DNA from: Candidatus Tenderia electrophaga
GTDB taxonomy: Bacteria > Pseudomonadota > Gammaproteobacteria > Tenderiales > Tenderiaceae
NCBI GenBank assembly: GCA_001447805.1
Contig: CP013099.1
Span: 1,426,001 to 1,490,000 of the forward strand
Length of the DNA: 64,000 bases
Direction of reading: 5' to 3'
The position numbers and the translations under genes were made by a program. Within the stretch, counting starts at the first letter, position 1. The number at the start of each line of letters is the position of its first letter. The notes below the pieces were generated by a model. It did no database searches. It worked only from the letters and a program-made list of their open reading frames with translations, and had not been told where the DNA came from. Of this stretch, positions 29,001 through 37,592 are shown piece after piece.

Positions 29001-29304
29001 CGGCATGATCGCCTTGGCCGGTATTATCGTGCGCAACTCGATTTTGTTGGTGGACTTCATCAATCAGTCCTATGCCGCCGGTATGCCCCTCGAGGAGGCG
29101 GTGATCCGTGCCGGCGCCGTGCGCGCCAAGCCTATCGTGCTGACGGGCCTGGCGGCCATGATCGGCGCCTTCTTCATTCTCGATGACCCCATCTTCAACG
29201 GCCTGGCCATCGCGCTGGTCTTCGGTATCTTCGTCTCCACCCTGCTGACGTTGCTGGTGATCCCGGTGATGTATTACGCCTTTATGCGCAAGCGCATGGG
29301 CTAA
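26086..29304 (+). CDS. RND efflux transporter permease (HAE1-like)
   Basis: A 1072-residue proton-driven inner-membrane pump. The ATG at 26,086 is chosen because it follows the adaptor stop by 10 bases and gives the family start (SIAQKFLRNQLTPLLALVGILMG). Two repeats each carry a first helix, a large periplasmic porter loop and further helices. The proton-relay Asp pair is visible in SIGILVDDAIVVVENIHRH. The sequence VTPREEEPQIDVTFANVFIPYPGA is typical of HAE1-like pumps of the multidrug/solvent type; the substrate is not predictable. Together with the adaptor it forms a two-gene unit. Confidence 0.92.
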   Translation: MAKETLGISGSIAQKFLRNQLTPLLALVGILMGVFAVLVTPREEEPQIDVTFANVFIPYPGATAVEVENLVSTPTEQVLSEIKGVEHVLSVSRPGMAVLTVQFEVGEERTESIVNLYNQIYSNEDWLPPNLGVGRAIVKPKGIDDVPIVSLTLWTDDPSRAGYELQQVAHTLEAELKRVPGTRDIYTIGGPQQVVHILLDPQRMAGYDIAFDDLRAALSAANATRDAGELVSDNREIEVQAGAFLTTPAEVAELVVGMHDGVPVYLSDVAEVALKPDQPEQFVWFGSGAAAEQKGLAAQGEFPAVTIAIAKQPGTNAATIADQVIERVEQLKGVFIPAGVEVTVTRNYGATATDKAMTLIKKLLFATASVVLLVLFTLGWREAFIVGSAVVITLMITLFASWAWGFTLNRVSLFALIFSIGILVDDAIVVVENIHRHRQMGGKPLLEAIPLAVDEVGGPTILATFTVIAALLPMAFVSGLMGPYMSPIPINASMGMFISLAVAFVVTPWLTYKVFSKQNQTHEHTEAAVDQRLYTLFNRAVGPFLAGDAGRGRRWGLLGGVMLLILIAVGLAFVKLVILKMLPFDNKSEFQVVVDMPEGSSVEQTNRVLQELAQYIATVPEVTDYQIYAGTAAPINFNGLVRQYYLRSGANVGDIQVNLVDKAERDRQSHAIALSVRHPLQAIGARFNANVKIVEVPPGPPVQSPLVAEIYGLDYSGQIQVAKQVREIFEQTDEVVDVDDSVEHRAPRLIVEVDRQKAARLGVAQQTVVATLTAAVGGEDVGYLHGTTDKYPMPLRVELPVAHKADAQALLDLQVRSQSGTLVRLSEIVELVQGEREYTIYHKDLLPVVFVTGNVAGESDSPLYGMFSILATLNDTPVQGENVLEQTLLDQPENPYRYSLKWDGEWQITYETFRDMGIAYGVGMILIYVLVVAQFRSYLVPLIIMAPIPLTIIGVMPGHALLGANFTATSMIGMIALAGIIVRNSILLVDFINQSYAAGMPLEEAVIRAGAVRAKPIVLTGLAAMIGAFFILDDPIFNGLAIALVFGIFVSTLLTLLVIPVMYYAFMRKRMG

Positions 29305-29551
29305 TCCTTCGACGAAAGCGCCCGGCGCGAGCGTGTTCCAGTCATGGCGTCGTCTGAGGCGACAGTTAAAAAAACGTATTAAAACAGTGTACTGCATCTA
29401 TTATGTAAGGTGATGGCTGATATCGGAGGGTGAGGGTATTTGCTTGATCTTTTCACTCAGGAACTATACTTGTGGGTAGAAGGAAACACAGTATTGCCAG
29501 GCATGTCGGCAATGGAGAAATTTAGTTGGCAGCCATTAGGAGGGATTCGTT

Positions 29552-29974
29552 ATGAACAGCCAAGTTCAACAGACCCAAGACACCATCGACTGGTCGGAAG
29601 TGGTGTTTCTGACCTTCATCTATGCCCTGTATCTGCTCTTTGTTACCGCCCCGATCGGCGCCATTATCAGCGCAATCAAAGTCTACCGCTTTAAGAAACT
29701 GGCCGAGCAGGAGGGTGCACAGCTTTCCCATGAACAGGTGCTGATTGCCACCCACCACGAGTGGCTGGCGCGCAGCTTCGTCGTGATGATAGTGCTGTTG
29801 ATGGTGGCCCTGGGCACGCTGGTCTATATGCTTGGCTACGCGGTATTTTGGGGGGCGGTAATCTGGTGGTTTTACCGCGTGTTCCGCGGTATCGGTGCCC
29901 TGATCGCGCATAAGGAGATGCCGGCGCAAATCTGCACCCGGGCGCAGTGCTACGGCCAGGTGAACCCCGCCTGA
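29552..29974 (+). CDS. Small multi-span membrane protein, DUF4870-like layout
   Basis: A 140-residue hypothetical membrane protein. Three hydrophobic spans are visible: VVFLTFIYALYLLFVTAPIG, FVVMIVLLMVALGTLVYMLG and AVFWGAVIWWFYRVFRGIGAL. A basic cytoplasmic loop (KVYRFKKLAEQEG) and SHEQVLIATHHEWLARS lie between spans 1 and 2. This layout resembles small DUF4870-type proteins, but I am not sure of the family. The ribosome-binding site is near perfect (TAGGAGGGA). The gene ends seven bases from the convergent mutarotase gene. Confidence 0.65.
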   Translation: MNSQVQQTQDTIDWSEVVFLTFIYALYLLFVTAPIGAIISAIKVYRFKKLAEQEGAQLSHEQVLIATHHEWLARSFVVMIVLLMVALGTLVYMLGYAVFWGAVIWWFYRVFRGIGALIAHKEMPAQICTRAQCYGQVNPA

Positions 29975-29980
29975 TACGCT

Positions 29981-30892
29981 TCAAGTCCCGAGCGGCTCGA
30001 CGGCGTAACGCAGCTGTAGGCGGTGTTCGTCGCCGGGCGCCAGGGTGACCGCATTCTCGGCCGCATTGGCGCTTTCTACGCAGACCATTGTCAGATAGCC
30101 GTCTTCCCCCAGGTCGCCCATGCGGGCGGCCTTTTCGGTCCAGGGATTCCATACCACGGTGCTGTCGCTGCCCTGCTTGCTGATGCGGATCTGGCGCGCC
30201 AGGCCGGGATCGAGAATCAGACAATCGGCGCGGCTGTCGAGATAGATTCGGTCCACCTCGCCGGCGAAGGTGACGGCGCCGGCCTGCCGCTTGCGCCGAA
30301 AATCGTCGACTTTATCGAGATAGTCGCAACCGTCCAGGCCCGTGACGCTGATCTGGCGTACGTCGCTGACATTGAAATAGGTATGCAAGGCCTCGCTGAG
30401 GGTAACCGGCTGCTGGCCTTGGTGCTGCGTGACCAGCTCCATTTCCAATGTGTCACCCACGGTAATTCGGCACTGTAGCGACGTGGGGTGGGGCCACAGC
30501 CGGCTCGGTATCTGCGCCGCTGGCAGGGCTAAACTGAGCCGGGTGGAACCATCGTCCAATCCCAGGCACTCTTGCACCTGCCACACTGCCGTCCGGGCAA
30601 AGCCGTGGGCTGGCCAGTCATTGTGTTCGGCATGAGCGCCGAACCAGGGCCAGCACACCGGCGCGCCGCCGCGAATGGCCTTGCCGGGGGCGAACAGGGC
30701 GGCCTTTGACAGCCAGATCACCGGATCGGCGTTATTGGGTTGCCAGGCGAGCAGCTGACTACCCTGCAGGGCGACGGCGGCACTGGCGTGGCGATTGTCG
30801 ATGCGCGCCAGCGCCCGGCCGTCCGGCGCGGGTTCAAAGCAGAGATGATCGGGCACGGCGAAGCGTTTGTTCAGGTCTGCGATCTCGTTCAT
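29981..30892 (-). CDS. D-hexose-6-phosphate mutarotase (YeaD-like)
   Basis: Aldose-1-epimerase-fold enzyme that interconverts anomers of hexose-6-phosphates. I take the ATG opening MNEIADLNKRF as the start; an upstream ATG at 30,934 would add 14 residues and would place the start inside a palindrome. Key family features: GGAPVCWPWFGAH, a catalytic-region His in ALHTYFNV, and VVWNPWTEKAARMGDLG near the C-terminus. About 303 residues. Several CTATGT repeats lie just upstream. Not part of a clear sugar operon. Confidence 0.85.
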   Translation of the reverse strand: MNEIADLNKRFAVPDHLCFEPAPDGRALARIDNRHASAAVALQGSQLLAWQPNNADPVIWLSKAALFAPGKAIRGGAPVCWPWFGAHAEHNDWPAHGFARTAVWQVQECLGLDDGSTRLSLALPAAQIPSRLWPHPTSLQCRITVGDTLEMELVTQHQGQQPVTLSEALHTYFNVSDVRQISVTGLDGCDYLDKVDDFRRKRQAGAVTFAGEVDRIYLDSRADCLILDPGLARQIRISKQGSDSTVVWNPWTEKAARMGDLGEDGYLTMVCVESANAAENAVTLAPGDEHRLQLRYAVEPLGT

Positions 30893-30924
30893 CAGGCGTG
30901 ATCCCGGCTGCGCCGTCTGGTCGG

Positions 30925-30983
30925 CTATGTACATAGATGTATGCTTATTGAGTCTATGTCAAGTCTTTGTAAAGAGTCTATGT
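30925..30983. promoter_or_regulatory. CTATGT repeats upstream of the mutarotase gene
   Basis: Directly seen: a perfect 12-base palindrome CTATGTACATAG at 30,925-30,936, then AGTCTATGT at 30,951-30,959, AGTCTTTGT at 30,962-30,970 and AGTCTATGT at 30,975-30,983, in spacings of 11 and 13 bases. The minus strand also has a TTGACA element (complement near 30,957-30,962). This pattern suggests a multi-site operator. Which protein binds is unknown. Confidence 0.45.
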
Positions 30984-31315
30984 ATCGCCGCGGAGTCGCT
31001 ATGATTCTAAAGTCGATCATGGTCTTTGCGGATGCCGAAGCCCTGCATCACTTTGTGCTTTTCCGCGGTCTGCGTTAAACTATGGCGCTGTTACCAGCTC
31101 ATAAGCATGCCGAGCGTTGCACCAACGCGATCCGGTGTATGCGATTTTTTCAGGCGGGCACCGCCCCGCCACTCAATTTTGGCCTAACGAGCCATACATC
31201 AATTGTCCGCTTGGGCAAATCGATAAGATGAATCTGTAGCAAGACGACGGCCCGTCGCTAACTGGCAGCAGGTGGGTTATTACACCTGAAAATTCCTTAA
31301 ATTGGTGAAACGAAT
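30984..31315. other. Intergenic region upstream of the betaine-synthesis operon
   Basis: 332 bases with no supportable gene. It must hold the promoter of the GSMT-SDMT operon. I see no clear sigma-70 boxes, repeats or riboswitch in it, beyond the CTATGT repeats at its left edge. Confidence 0.4.
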
Positions 31316-32149
31316 ATGCGAGGCAAATACGTGAACCAGACAACACAAGCACAATCCTTTGGCAAAGACCCAACAACCGTCCGAGACACAAGCCACTACA
31401 AAGAAGAATACGTCAAAAGCTTTGTCGAAAAGTGGGACGAACTCATCGACTGGGACAGACGTTGGCAGAGCGAGGGCGAATTTTTTATCGAACAGCTGCG
31501 CTCCTACGGAGTTGAGCGCGTGCTCGACGTGGCCTGCGGCACCGGCTTCCATTCCGTCCGGCTGCTGAGCGCCGGCTTCGACGTGGTGAGCGCCGACGGC
31601 GCACCCGAAATGCTGGCGCGCGCGTTTCAGAATGCCCGCGACCGTGGCTATATTCTGCGCACCGTGCAGGCCGACTGGCGCTGGTTGAATCGCACCGTCC
31701 ATGAGCAGTTCGACGCCGTGATCTGTTTGGGTAACTCATTTACCCATCTGTTCAAGGAGCACGATCGTCGTAAATCGCTGGCCGAATACTACGCCACGCT
31801 CAATCATGACGGCATCCTGATGCTGGACCAGCGTAACTACGATGCCATTCTCGATGAAGGCTTCAGCACCAAACACCAATACTACTATTGCGGTGAAGAC
31901 GTGATAGCCGAGCCCGAGCACGTCGATGAAGGTTTGGCCCGTTTCCGTTATACCTTTCCCGATAAGTCCTCCTATCACCTCAACATGTATCCGCTGCGCA
32001 AGAAATACACCCGCCGCCTGATGCACGAAGTGGGTTTTCAGCACATCGAGACCTACGGTGATTTCCAGGAGACCTTTAAAGCCAATGACCCGGATTTTCT
32101 AGTGCATGTGGCCGAGAAGTCCTATCAGGAAGAAGACGAGGAAAGCTAA
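31316..32149 (+). CDS. Glycine/sarcosine N-methyltransferase
   Basis: First enzyme of betaine synthesis from glycine. It uses S-adenosylmethionine to make sarcosine and then dimethylglycine. The 277-residue protein has the SAM motif VLDVACGTGFHSVRLL at about residues 69-84, and the GSMT-specific blocks LRTVQADWRWLNR, CLGNSFTHLF and LDQRNYDAIL. A GTG at 31,331 is an alternative start: it has GAGG upstream and would open NQTTQ-x-x-FGKDP, closer to how family members begin. The SDMT gene starts two bases after the stop. This marks a salt-stress osmolyte pathway. Confidence 0.93.
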   Translation: MRGKYVNQTTQAQSFGKDPTTVRDTSHYKEEYVKSFVEKWDELIDWDRRWQSEGEFFIEQLRSYGVERVLDVACGTGFHSVRLLSAGFDVVSADGAPEMLARAFQNARDRGYILRTVQADWRWLNRTVHEQFDAVICLGNSFTHLFKEHDRRKSLAEYYATLNHDGILMLDQRNYDAILDEGFSTKHQYYYCGEDVIAEPEHVDEGLARFRYTFPDKSSYHLNMYPLRKKYTRRLMHEVGFQHIETYGDFQETFKANDPDFLVHVAEKSYQEEDEES

Positions 32150-32151
32150 GC

Positions 32152-32988
32152 ATGAGCAGTCAATACTCGGACGCGGTGAATACCGCCCGTGAATATTACA
32201 ACAGCGAAGACGCCGACAATTTCTATGCCATCATTTGGGGTGGTGAGGATATTCATATAGGCCTGTATCAGTCGGACGACGAGTCCATCCCCGAGGCCAG
32301 CCACCGCACCGTGCGGCACATGGCGGAGAAGACCAAACTGACGCCGCAAGACAAGGTGCTGGATATCGGCTCCGGTTACGGCGGCCTGGCGCGGTATCTG
32401 GCCGAGACCTTCGGGTGTTCCGTGGTGGCGCTCAACCTGAGCGAAAAGGAAAACGAGCGCGCTCGTAAGCTGAATAAAGAGCGTGGCCTGGACGACAAGA
32501 TCGAAGTGGTGGACGGCAGCTTCGAAAACATTCCTGCCGAAGACAAGGCCTTCGATGTGATCTTTTCCCAAGACGCTATTTTGCACAGCGGCCAGCGCGA
32601 AAAGGTGTTGCAAGAGGTGGCGCGGGTGTTGAAACCGGGCGGCAAGTTCATCTTCACCGATCCCATGGCGGCGGATGACTGCCCCGCGGGCGTGCTGGAA
32701 CCCATCCTCAACCGCATTCATTTGTCTTCTCTAGGGTCGCCCGCCTTCTATCGCGAGACCGCGGCCAAGTTCGGCATGAAAGAGCTCAACTTTGAGGAGC
32801 TCACCCATCAGCTGGTGAATCACTACAGCCGCGTACTGCAAGAGACCGAAAAGCACGAGGCCGAACTCACCAAGAAGGTCGACAAGGCCTATGTGGAACG
32901 CATGAAGACCGGGCTGGGCCACTGGATCAACGGTGGCAAAAACGGCCATCTCGCCTGGGGCTTTTTCGTTTTCGAAAAAGAGGCCTAA
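32152..32988 (+). CDS. Sarcosine/dimethylglycine N-methyltransferase
   Basis: Completes betaine synthesis by methylating sarcosine to dimethylglycine and then to glycine betaine. It has 278 residues. The start region AREYYNSEDADNFYAIIWGGEDIHIGLY is characteristic of SDMT; the SAM motif VLDIGSGYGGLARYLA is at about residues 68-81, and FSQDAILHSG follows the motif-II region. It is cotranscribed with GSMT (two-base gap). Together with the BCCT carrier 18 kb away it gives the cell both synthesis and probable uptake of betaine. Confidence 0.93.
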   Translation: MSSQYSDAVNTAREYYNSEDADNFYAIIWGGEDIHIGLYQSDDESIPEASHRTVRHMAEKTKLTPQDKVLDIGSGYGGLARYLAETFGCSVVALNLSEKENERARKLNKERGLDDKIEVVDGSFENIPAEDKAFDVIFSQDAILHSGQREKVLQEVARVLKPGGKFIFTDPMAADDCPAGVLEPILNRIHLSSLGSPAFYRETAAKFGMKELNFEELTHQLVNHYSRVLQETEKHEAELTKKVDKAYVERMKTGLGHWINGGKNGHLAWGFFVFEKEA

Positions 32989-33075
32989 GCACCGCGCTTT
33001 GGCGACATGAACAGTCGGGTCCACCGTCACAACGGTAAGACCCTCCCGGATATCAACCTGGCGATATGATTATAT

Positions 33076-33100
33076 CCCCGGTGTTGATTCCGGGGTTTGT
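33076..33100 (+). terminator. Possible terminator after the betaine-synthesis operon
   Basis: A CCCCGG / CCGGGG stem with an eight-base loop, followed by a T-rich tail (TTTGTGTT), about 88 bases after the SDMT stop. It is the only hairpin of this kind between the operon and the convergent cobS gene. Confidence 0.5.
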
Positions 33101-33187
33101 GTTGCTCCCCTTCAGCATTGCCCGTGTCTTAAGCGACACAACCCCCTACCGATATAAATTCCCCCCACAGTTGTTTTTCCGAGGTGC

Positions 33188-33931
33188 TTATTGCACCAGG
33201 AGTGCGCTTAGCAGCACAACGGTTTCCGTGATCTCCACCAGCGCGCCGGCAGTGTCACCGGTGGTGCCGCCGATACGTCTGAGCATGAATAGGCGTGCCA
33301 GCACCAACGTGACGCCCGCGGCGGCGAGCGGCCAAAGCGCCGCTACACCCAATGCGGCGATGACCGAGGTCAGGGTAATGAGTAGCACGATCTTGGCGCT
33401 GCGGCGCGGCAAGTGGTCCGCGAGCATACTGCCGAGCCCGCCGGGGCGGACGTAAGGGGTGGTGAAAAACAGCAGCAACAAGGCCGTGCGGCCGAGCAGC
33501 GGGGCGAGCAACAGCAGCGCCCAGTTGGCGTCGGCGATGAGTTGGGTCAGAGCGGTGAACTTGAGCAGCAGCACCAGCACCAGAATCACCACCGCCGCCG
33601 GACCGCAGCGGGGATCCTTCATGATCGCAAGTGTTCTGTCGCGATCGCCCAGACCGCCGATCCAGGCATCGGCGCTGTCGGCCAGGCCGTCCAGATGCAG
33701 CAGGCCGGTGGATAGCACCCACGCGGCCAGCAGTAGCGCGGCGGCGATGAACGCTGGCGCGCTGCTCAGTCCCCAGCCAAGTCCGGCGAGCAGGGTACCG
33801 ATCAGCAGGCCGACCAGTGGGTAGAATAGCAGCGAGCGGCCGACCGCTTCGTTGGCCGGTGCGGCCTCGAGGCGTATGGGTAAGGCGGTGAGAAACTGCA
33901 GGGCGATAAACATGGGGCGGGGAGGGAGCAT
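33188..33931 (-). CDS. cobS: Adenosylcobinamide-GDP ribazoletransferase
   Basis: Cobalamin synthase, which joins adenosylcobinamide-GDP to alpha-ribazole (or its phosphate) at the inner membrane. The start at 33,931, one base beyond the cobC stop, gives 247 residues. Several membrane helices are present. The conserved HLDGLADSADAWIGG and DPRCGPAAVVILVLV blocks match CobS. It is the last gene of the cobalamin operon and completes the nucleotide-loop steps together with CobU, CobT and CobC. Confidence 0.93.
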   Translation of the reverse strand: MLPPRPMFIALQFLTALPIRLEAAPANEAVGRSLLFYPLVGLLIGTLLAGLGWGLSSAPAFIAAALLLAAWVLSTGLLHLDGLADSADAWIGGLGDRDRTLAIMKDPRCGPAAVVILVLVLLLKFTALTQLIADANWALLLLAPLLGRTALLLLFFTTPYVRPGGLGSMLADHLPRRSAKIVLLITLTSVIAALGVAALWPLAAAGVTLVLARLFMLRRIGGTTGDTAGALVEITETVVLLSALLVQ

Positions 33932-33932
33932 G

Positions 33933-34517
33933 TTATCCCCGACCGAGCGGTTGGAGCGCGGCGCTCCGCTTGTCGCTGCCATCGATACGCAGGCTCAACA
34001 ATGCGCCGTGCCGGACCTCGATCTCCAACAGCTTGCCGAGCGGGCGGTTCTGAACGTGACTGAGCAGCACCCGGATCACGCCGCCGTGGGTAACGAGCAG
34101 CAGCCGCTCGCCGGCGTATTGCCGGGTAATGTCACCCCAGGCCTCCAATACGCGGGCGCGGAACAGCGCCAGGGGTTCACCGCCGGGCGCTGAGTGCTGT
34201 TCGGGGTCGTTCCAGAAACGGGCCAGTGCATCCGGGGTGTGCGCCATGATATCGGCGGCAGGCAATCCTTCCCAGGCGCCGAAATGCATTTCCTGCAAGC
34301 GTTCATCCACCACCAGGGGCAGAGATCGCTGCCAGGCGAACTCCTCGGCAAAACCGGCGCAGCGTTGCAGTGGCGAAGTGATAACGCGGTCCCAACCACG
34401 CTTGGTGCCGGTGGCGCGCCACATCTGCTGTAAGCCGATGTCGGTCAGGGGGTCATCGGTGCTGCCGCGAAACGCACTGCCGCCCTGGACCTCGCCGTGA
34501 CGCAGCAGATCAATCAT
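33933..34517 (-). CDS. cobC: Alpha-ribazole phosphatase, histidine phosphatase family
   Basis: Removes the 5'-phosphate from alpha-ribazole phosphate or from cobalamin phosphate. The start at 34,517 gives MIDLLRHGE, with the phosphate-accepting His in the RHGE motif near residue 7. The second catalytic His is in LLLVTHGGVIRVL. Length 194 residues. It begins 14 bases after the cobT stop and ends one base before cobS. The operon context fixes the substrate among the many members of this superfamily. Confidence 0.88.
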   Translation of the reverse strand: MIDLLRHGEVQGGSAFRGSTDDPLTDIGLQQMWRATGTKRGWDRVITSPLQRCAGFAEEFAWQRSLPLVVDERLQEMHFGAWEGLPAADIMAHTPDALARFWNDPEQHSAPGGEPLALFRARVLEAWGDITRQYAGERLLLVTHGGVIRVLLSHVQNRPLGKLLEIEVRHGALLSLRIDGSDKRSAALQPLGRG

Positions 34518-34531
34518 TGTCAGCGCACCCA

Positions 34532-35590
34532 TCACAGCTGTTCCGACACCCGGGCCTGTGCAAAGGTCGCCATGTCGTTATGCAGGGCGCAGGCCATGCG
34601 CAACAGTGGCACGGCGACGGCGGCGCCGCTGGCTTCACCCAGGCGCATCTGCAACGCCAACAGCGGCCGGGCGCCGAGGGCGTCGAGTACCCGGGCGTGG
34701 CCCGGTTCGGCCGAACTGTGTGAGAACAGCAACCACGCCTCCATACCGGGGCGCAGCCGCACGGCGACCAGCGCCGCCACCGAGCTGATGAAACCGTCCA
34801 CCAGGACCGGCTGGCCCATTTGCGCGCAGGCGATGTAGGCCCCGGCCAGGGCGGCGATCTCGAACCCGCCGAGCCGTCGCAACGCCTCATGGGCCGAGTC
34901 GAGGTGGTCGCCATGCCGTTCCAGCGCCGCTTGAATGACCCGCACTTTGTGGGCGATGCCGCGCTCGTCGAGCCCCGTGCCGGGGCCGGCGAGCTGTTTC
35001 GGTTCGCAATCGAGCAGGGCGCAGGCGAGCGCGGTTGCCGCTGTGGTATTGCCGATGCCCATCTCGCCACCGATGAACAGCTGGGCGTGGTCCAGCCGGG
35101 CGCGTTCGGCGGCGTGGCGGCCGGCCGCCAGGGCCCGCCCCAGCTGGTGTTCGCTCATCGCCGCTTGCTGCAGGAAATTGGCGCTGCCCGGGCCGAGATC
35201 GTAATGCTTGACCCCTTTCAGGGGGCCGGTATCGTGCGCCGTGCCCAGATTGATGACCTCCAGCTGCGCGTCGATCTGCCGGGCCGCTGCGTTGATGGCG
35301 GCGCCGCCGCGGGCGAAGTTCTTCACCATCTCGGCGGTGACGGCCTGGGGAAAGGCGGACACGCCCTCGGCCACCACGCCGTGGTCGCCGGCGAAGACAG
35401 TGATCTGTACCCGCTCCACTCCCGGTCGCGCGGTGCCCTGCAGCGCGGCGAGGTGGATAGCGGTCTCTTCCAGACGCCCGAGTGAGCCGTGCGGTTTGGT
35501 GAGTTGCGCCTGGCGCGCCTCGGCGGCCTGCCGGGCGTCCTCGTCCGGGGCGGCGGCCGGCACCTCCAGCCATAAGATGTTTTCATTCAC
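34532..35590 (-). CDS. cobT: Nicotinate-nucleotide--dimethylbenzimidazole phosphoribosyltransferase
   Basis: Makes alpha-ribazole phosphate from nicotinate mononucleotide and a benzimidazole base. The GTG at 35,590 is chosen: it has GGAGAA upstream and overlaps the cobU stop by four bases. The product of 352 residues shows [32 protein letters not shown] and the catalytic-Glu block [12 protein letters not shown]. Dimethylbenzimidazole synthesis (bluB or bza genes) is not encoded in this window. Confidence 0.94.
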   Translation of the reverse strand: MNENILWLEVPAAAPDEDARQAAEARQAQLTKPHGSLGRLEETAIHLAALQGTARPGVERVQITVFAGDHGVVAEGVSAFPQAVTAEMVKNFARGGAAINAAARQIDAQLEVINLGTAHDTGPLKGVKHYDLGPGSANFLQQAAMSEHQLGRALAAGRHAAERARLDHAQLFIGGEMGIGNTTAATALACALLDCEPKQLAGPGTGLDERGIAHKVRVIQAALERHGDHLDSAHEALRRLGGFEIAALAGAYIACAQMGQPVLVDGFISSVAALVAVRLRPGMEAWLLFSHSSAEPGHARVLDALGARPLLALQMRLGEASGAAVAVPLLRMACALHNDMATFAQARVSEQL

Positions 35591-36117
35591 AGGGGTTCTC
35601 CTTTTAACACTTGGGGCAGCCCGGCGACGGTCAGTACCACCCGGTCGCACAGTTGCGCCAATTCCTGATGCAGGCGGCCGACCTCGTCACAGTAGCGGCG
35701 GCTCAGTTCACCCAGCGGGGTGACGCCCATGTTGGTCTCGTTGCCGACCAGAATGATTTCGCCCGGCAATGTCGGCAGCGTGGCCAGCAGCGCCTCATGT
35801 TCACGCGCGAACAATGTCGCGTCGTCCGCGGTTAGCAGATTGGTGAGCCAGAGGGTCAGGCAGTCCACCAGTACGCAGTGGCCGGCGGCGGCATGTTGGT
35901 CGAGCGCCGTCGCTAATTGCAGCGGCTCTTCGACCAGCTGCCAGTCGTTCGGCCGGCGCCGTTGGTGATCGGCGATGCGGCTCTCCATTTCACCGTCCCC
36001 GGCCGTCGCGGTGGCGATGTAGGTCACCGGCAGGCGGCTGGCGGTGGCCAGGCGCTCCGCCAGCCGGCTCTTGCCTGAGCGCACGCCGCCGAGAATGAGG
36101 GTTTTGCGTGTCGTCAT
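35587..36117 (-). CDS. cobU: Adenosylcobinamide kinase/guanylyltransferase
   Basis: Bifunctional enzyme that phosphorylates adenosylcobinamide and then adds GMP. The 176-residue protein has the P-loop [12 protein letters not shown] at residues 10-21, the [10 protein letters not shown] block and the [11 protein letters not shown] block. Sited between cobQ and cobT, with four-base overlaps on both sides. It is called cobP in Pseudomonas nomenclature. Confidence 0.94.
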   Translation of the reverse strand: MTTRKTLILGGVRSGKSRLAERLATASRLPVTYIATATAGDGEMESRIADHQRRRPNDWQLVEEPLQLATALDQHAAAGHCVLVDCLTLWLTNLLTADDATLFAREHEALLATLPTLPGEIILVGNETNMGVTPLGELSRRYCDEVGRLHQELAQLCDRVVLTVAGLPQVLKGEPL

Positions 36118-37589
36118 GCCGGCATCTCCTTTGTTTGTATCAGTTCGAGTAATCCAGCGCCGTCCAGGTGTTGCGCCACCGCGTCGGCCAGCCGCTCGAT
36201 GGCGGCGTCGCGCAGGGCGAAGTAGTCGAGTGGCTCCGCATCCGCCAGCCCGGCCCAGGCGAGCAGGGCCTGGCTGGCGCTGGGCGTGTCGAACAGGCCA
36301 TGCAGATAAGTGCCGAGAATCAGCCCGTCGTCGCTGAGCGCCCCGTCCGGCCCGTGCGCCAGTTGTAACGCCGGGCGCTGCAGCGCGGGGCCTGTGCTGA
36401 CGCCCGCGTGGATCTCATAGCCACTGACCGGTGCATCATCGAGCGCAAGCGTGCCCTGCACGTTGCGCAGCTGTTTTTCCGCTGCCAGGGTCGTCTCCAT
36501 GTCGAACAGTCCCAGGCCGTTGCTGCTGCCCGGTTCGCCTTCGATGCCGTCAGGGTCGTGAATGGCCCGGCCGAGCATCTGAAAGCCGCCGCAGATGCCG
36601 ATCAGCTTGCCGCCGTAGCGCAGGTGGCGTCGGATGGCCGTCTCCCACCCCTGGTCACGCAGCCAGGCCAGATCGGCACGTACGCTCTTGGAGCCGGGCA
36701 GGATGATGAGATCGGCGGCGGGGGGTGTTTCGCCCGGGCCGACGAAGCGCAATGTCACCTGGGGGTGCAGGCGCAAGGCGTCGAAATCGGTGTGGTTGCT
36801 GATGCGCGGCAGCGCCGGCACAACGACATCCAGTGTCGTGGCGGCCTTGGCCGAAACGGTCTCACGCGGCAGGGCGTCTTCCGCTTCCAGGTGCAGATCC
36901 TGCAGATAGGGCAACACGCCCAGCACCGGCTTGCCGGTCTCCTGTTCCAGCCACTTTAGCCCCGGCTCCAATAAAGAAATGTCACCGCGAAAACGGTTGA
37001 TGACGAAGCCCTTCACCCGCGCCCGTTCACTCTCGCTGAGCAGGGCCAGGGTGCCCACCAGATGGGCGAAGACGCCGCCGCGGTCGATGTCGGCCACCAG
37101 GATCACCGGACAGTCCACCGCCTCGGCAAAGCCCATGTTGGCGATATCGTTGTGGCGCAGATTGATCTCCGCCGGTGAACCCGCCCCTTCCACAATGACC
37201 GCATCGTAACGCTGCGCCAAGCGCGCGTGGGAGTCGAGCACCGCCGCGCGGGCAGTGCGCTTGTAATCGTGATAACTGGCGGCATCCATCTCGCTGATGG
37301 CGCGACCGTGGATGATGACCTGGGCGCCGGTATCGGAGTTGGGTTTGAGCAGTATCGGATTCATATCGGTATGCGTCTCCAGGCCGCAGGCCTGGGCCTG
37401 CACCGCCTGGGCGCGGCCGATCTCGCCGCCATCGGCGGTGACCGCGCTGTTCAAGGCCATGTTCTGCGGTTTGAATGGCGCCACGTGCACGCCCCGGCGT
37501 GCCAACCAGCGGCACAGTGCCGTGACCAGCAGGCTCTTGCCGGCGTCCGAGGTGGTGCCCTGGATCATCAATGTCTTGTTCGTTGGCAT
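36114..37589 (-). CDS. cobQ: Cobyric acid synthase
   Basis: Glutamine-dependent amidation of side chains b, d, e and g of adenosylcobyrinate a,c-diamide. The 491-residue protein starts with an ATP-binding dethiobiotin-synthetase-like domain ([19 protein letters not shown]). The class I amidotransferase domain has the nucleophile Cys in [11 protein letters not shown] and the His in YLHGLFDT. Called cbiP in Salmonella. It overlaps cobU by four bases and starts three bases after the periplasmic BtuF-like gene. Confidence 0.95.
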   Translation of the reverse strand: MPTNKTLMIQGTTSDAGKSLLVTALCRWLARRGVHVAPFKPQNMALNSAVTADGGEIGRAQAVQAQACGLETHTDMNPILLKPNSDTGAQVIIHGRAISEMDAASYHDYKRTARAAVLDSHARLAQRYDAVIVEGAGSPAEINLRHNDIANMGFAEAVDCPVILVADIDRGGVFAHLVGTLALLSESERARVKGFVINRFRGDISLLEPGLKWLEQETGKPVLGVLPYLQDLHLEAEDALPRETVSAKAATTLDVVVPALPRISNHTDFDALRLHPQVTLRFVGPGETPPAADLIILPGSKSVRADLAWLRDQGWETAIRRHLRYGGKLIGICGGFQMLGRAIHDPDGIEGEPGSSNGLGLFDMETTLAAEKQLRNVQGTLALDDAPVSGYEIHAGVSTGPALQRPALQLAHGPDGALSDDGLILGTYLHGLFDTPSASQALLAWAGLADAEPLDYFALRDAAIERLADAVAQHLDGAGLLELIQTKEMPA

Positions 37590-37592
37590 GGT

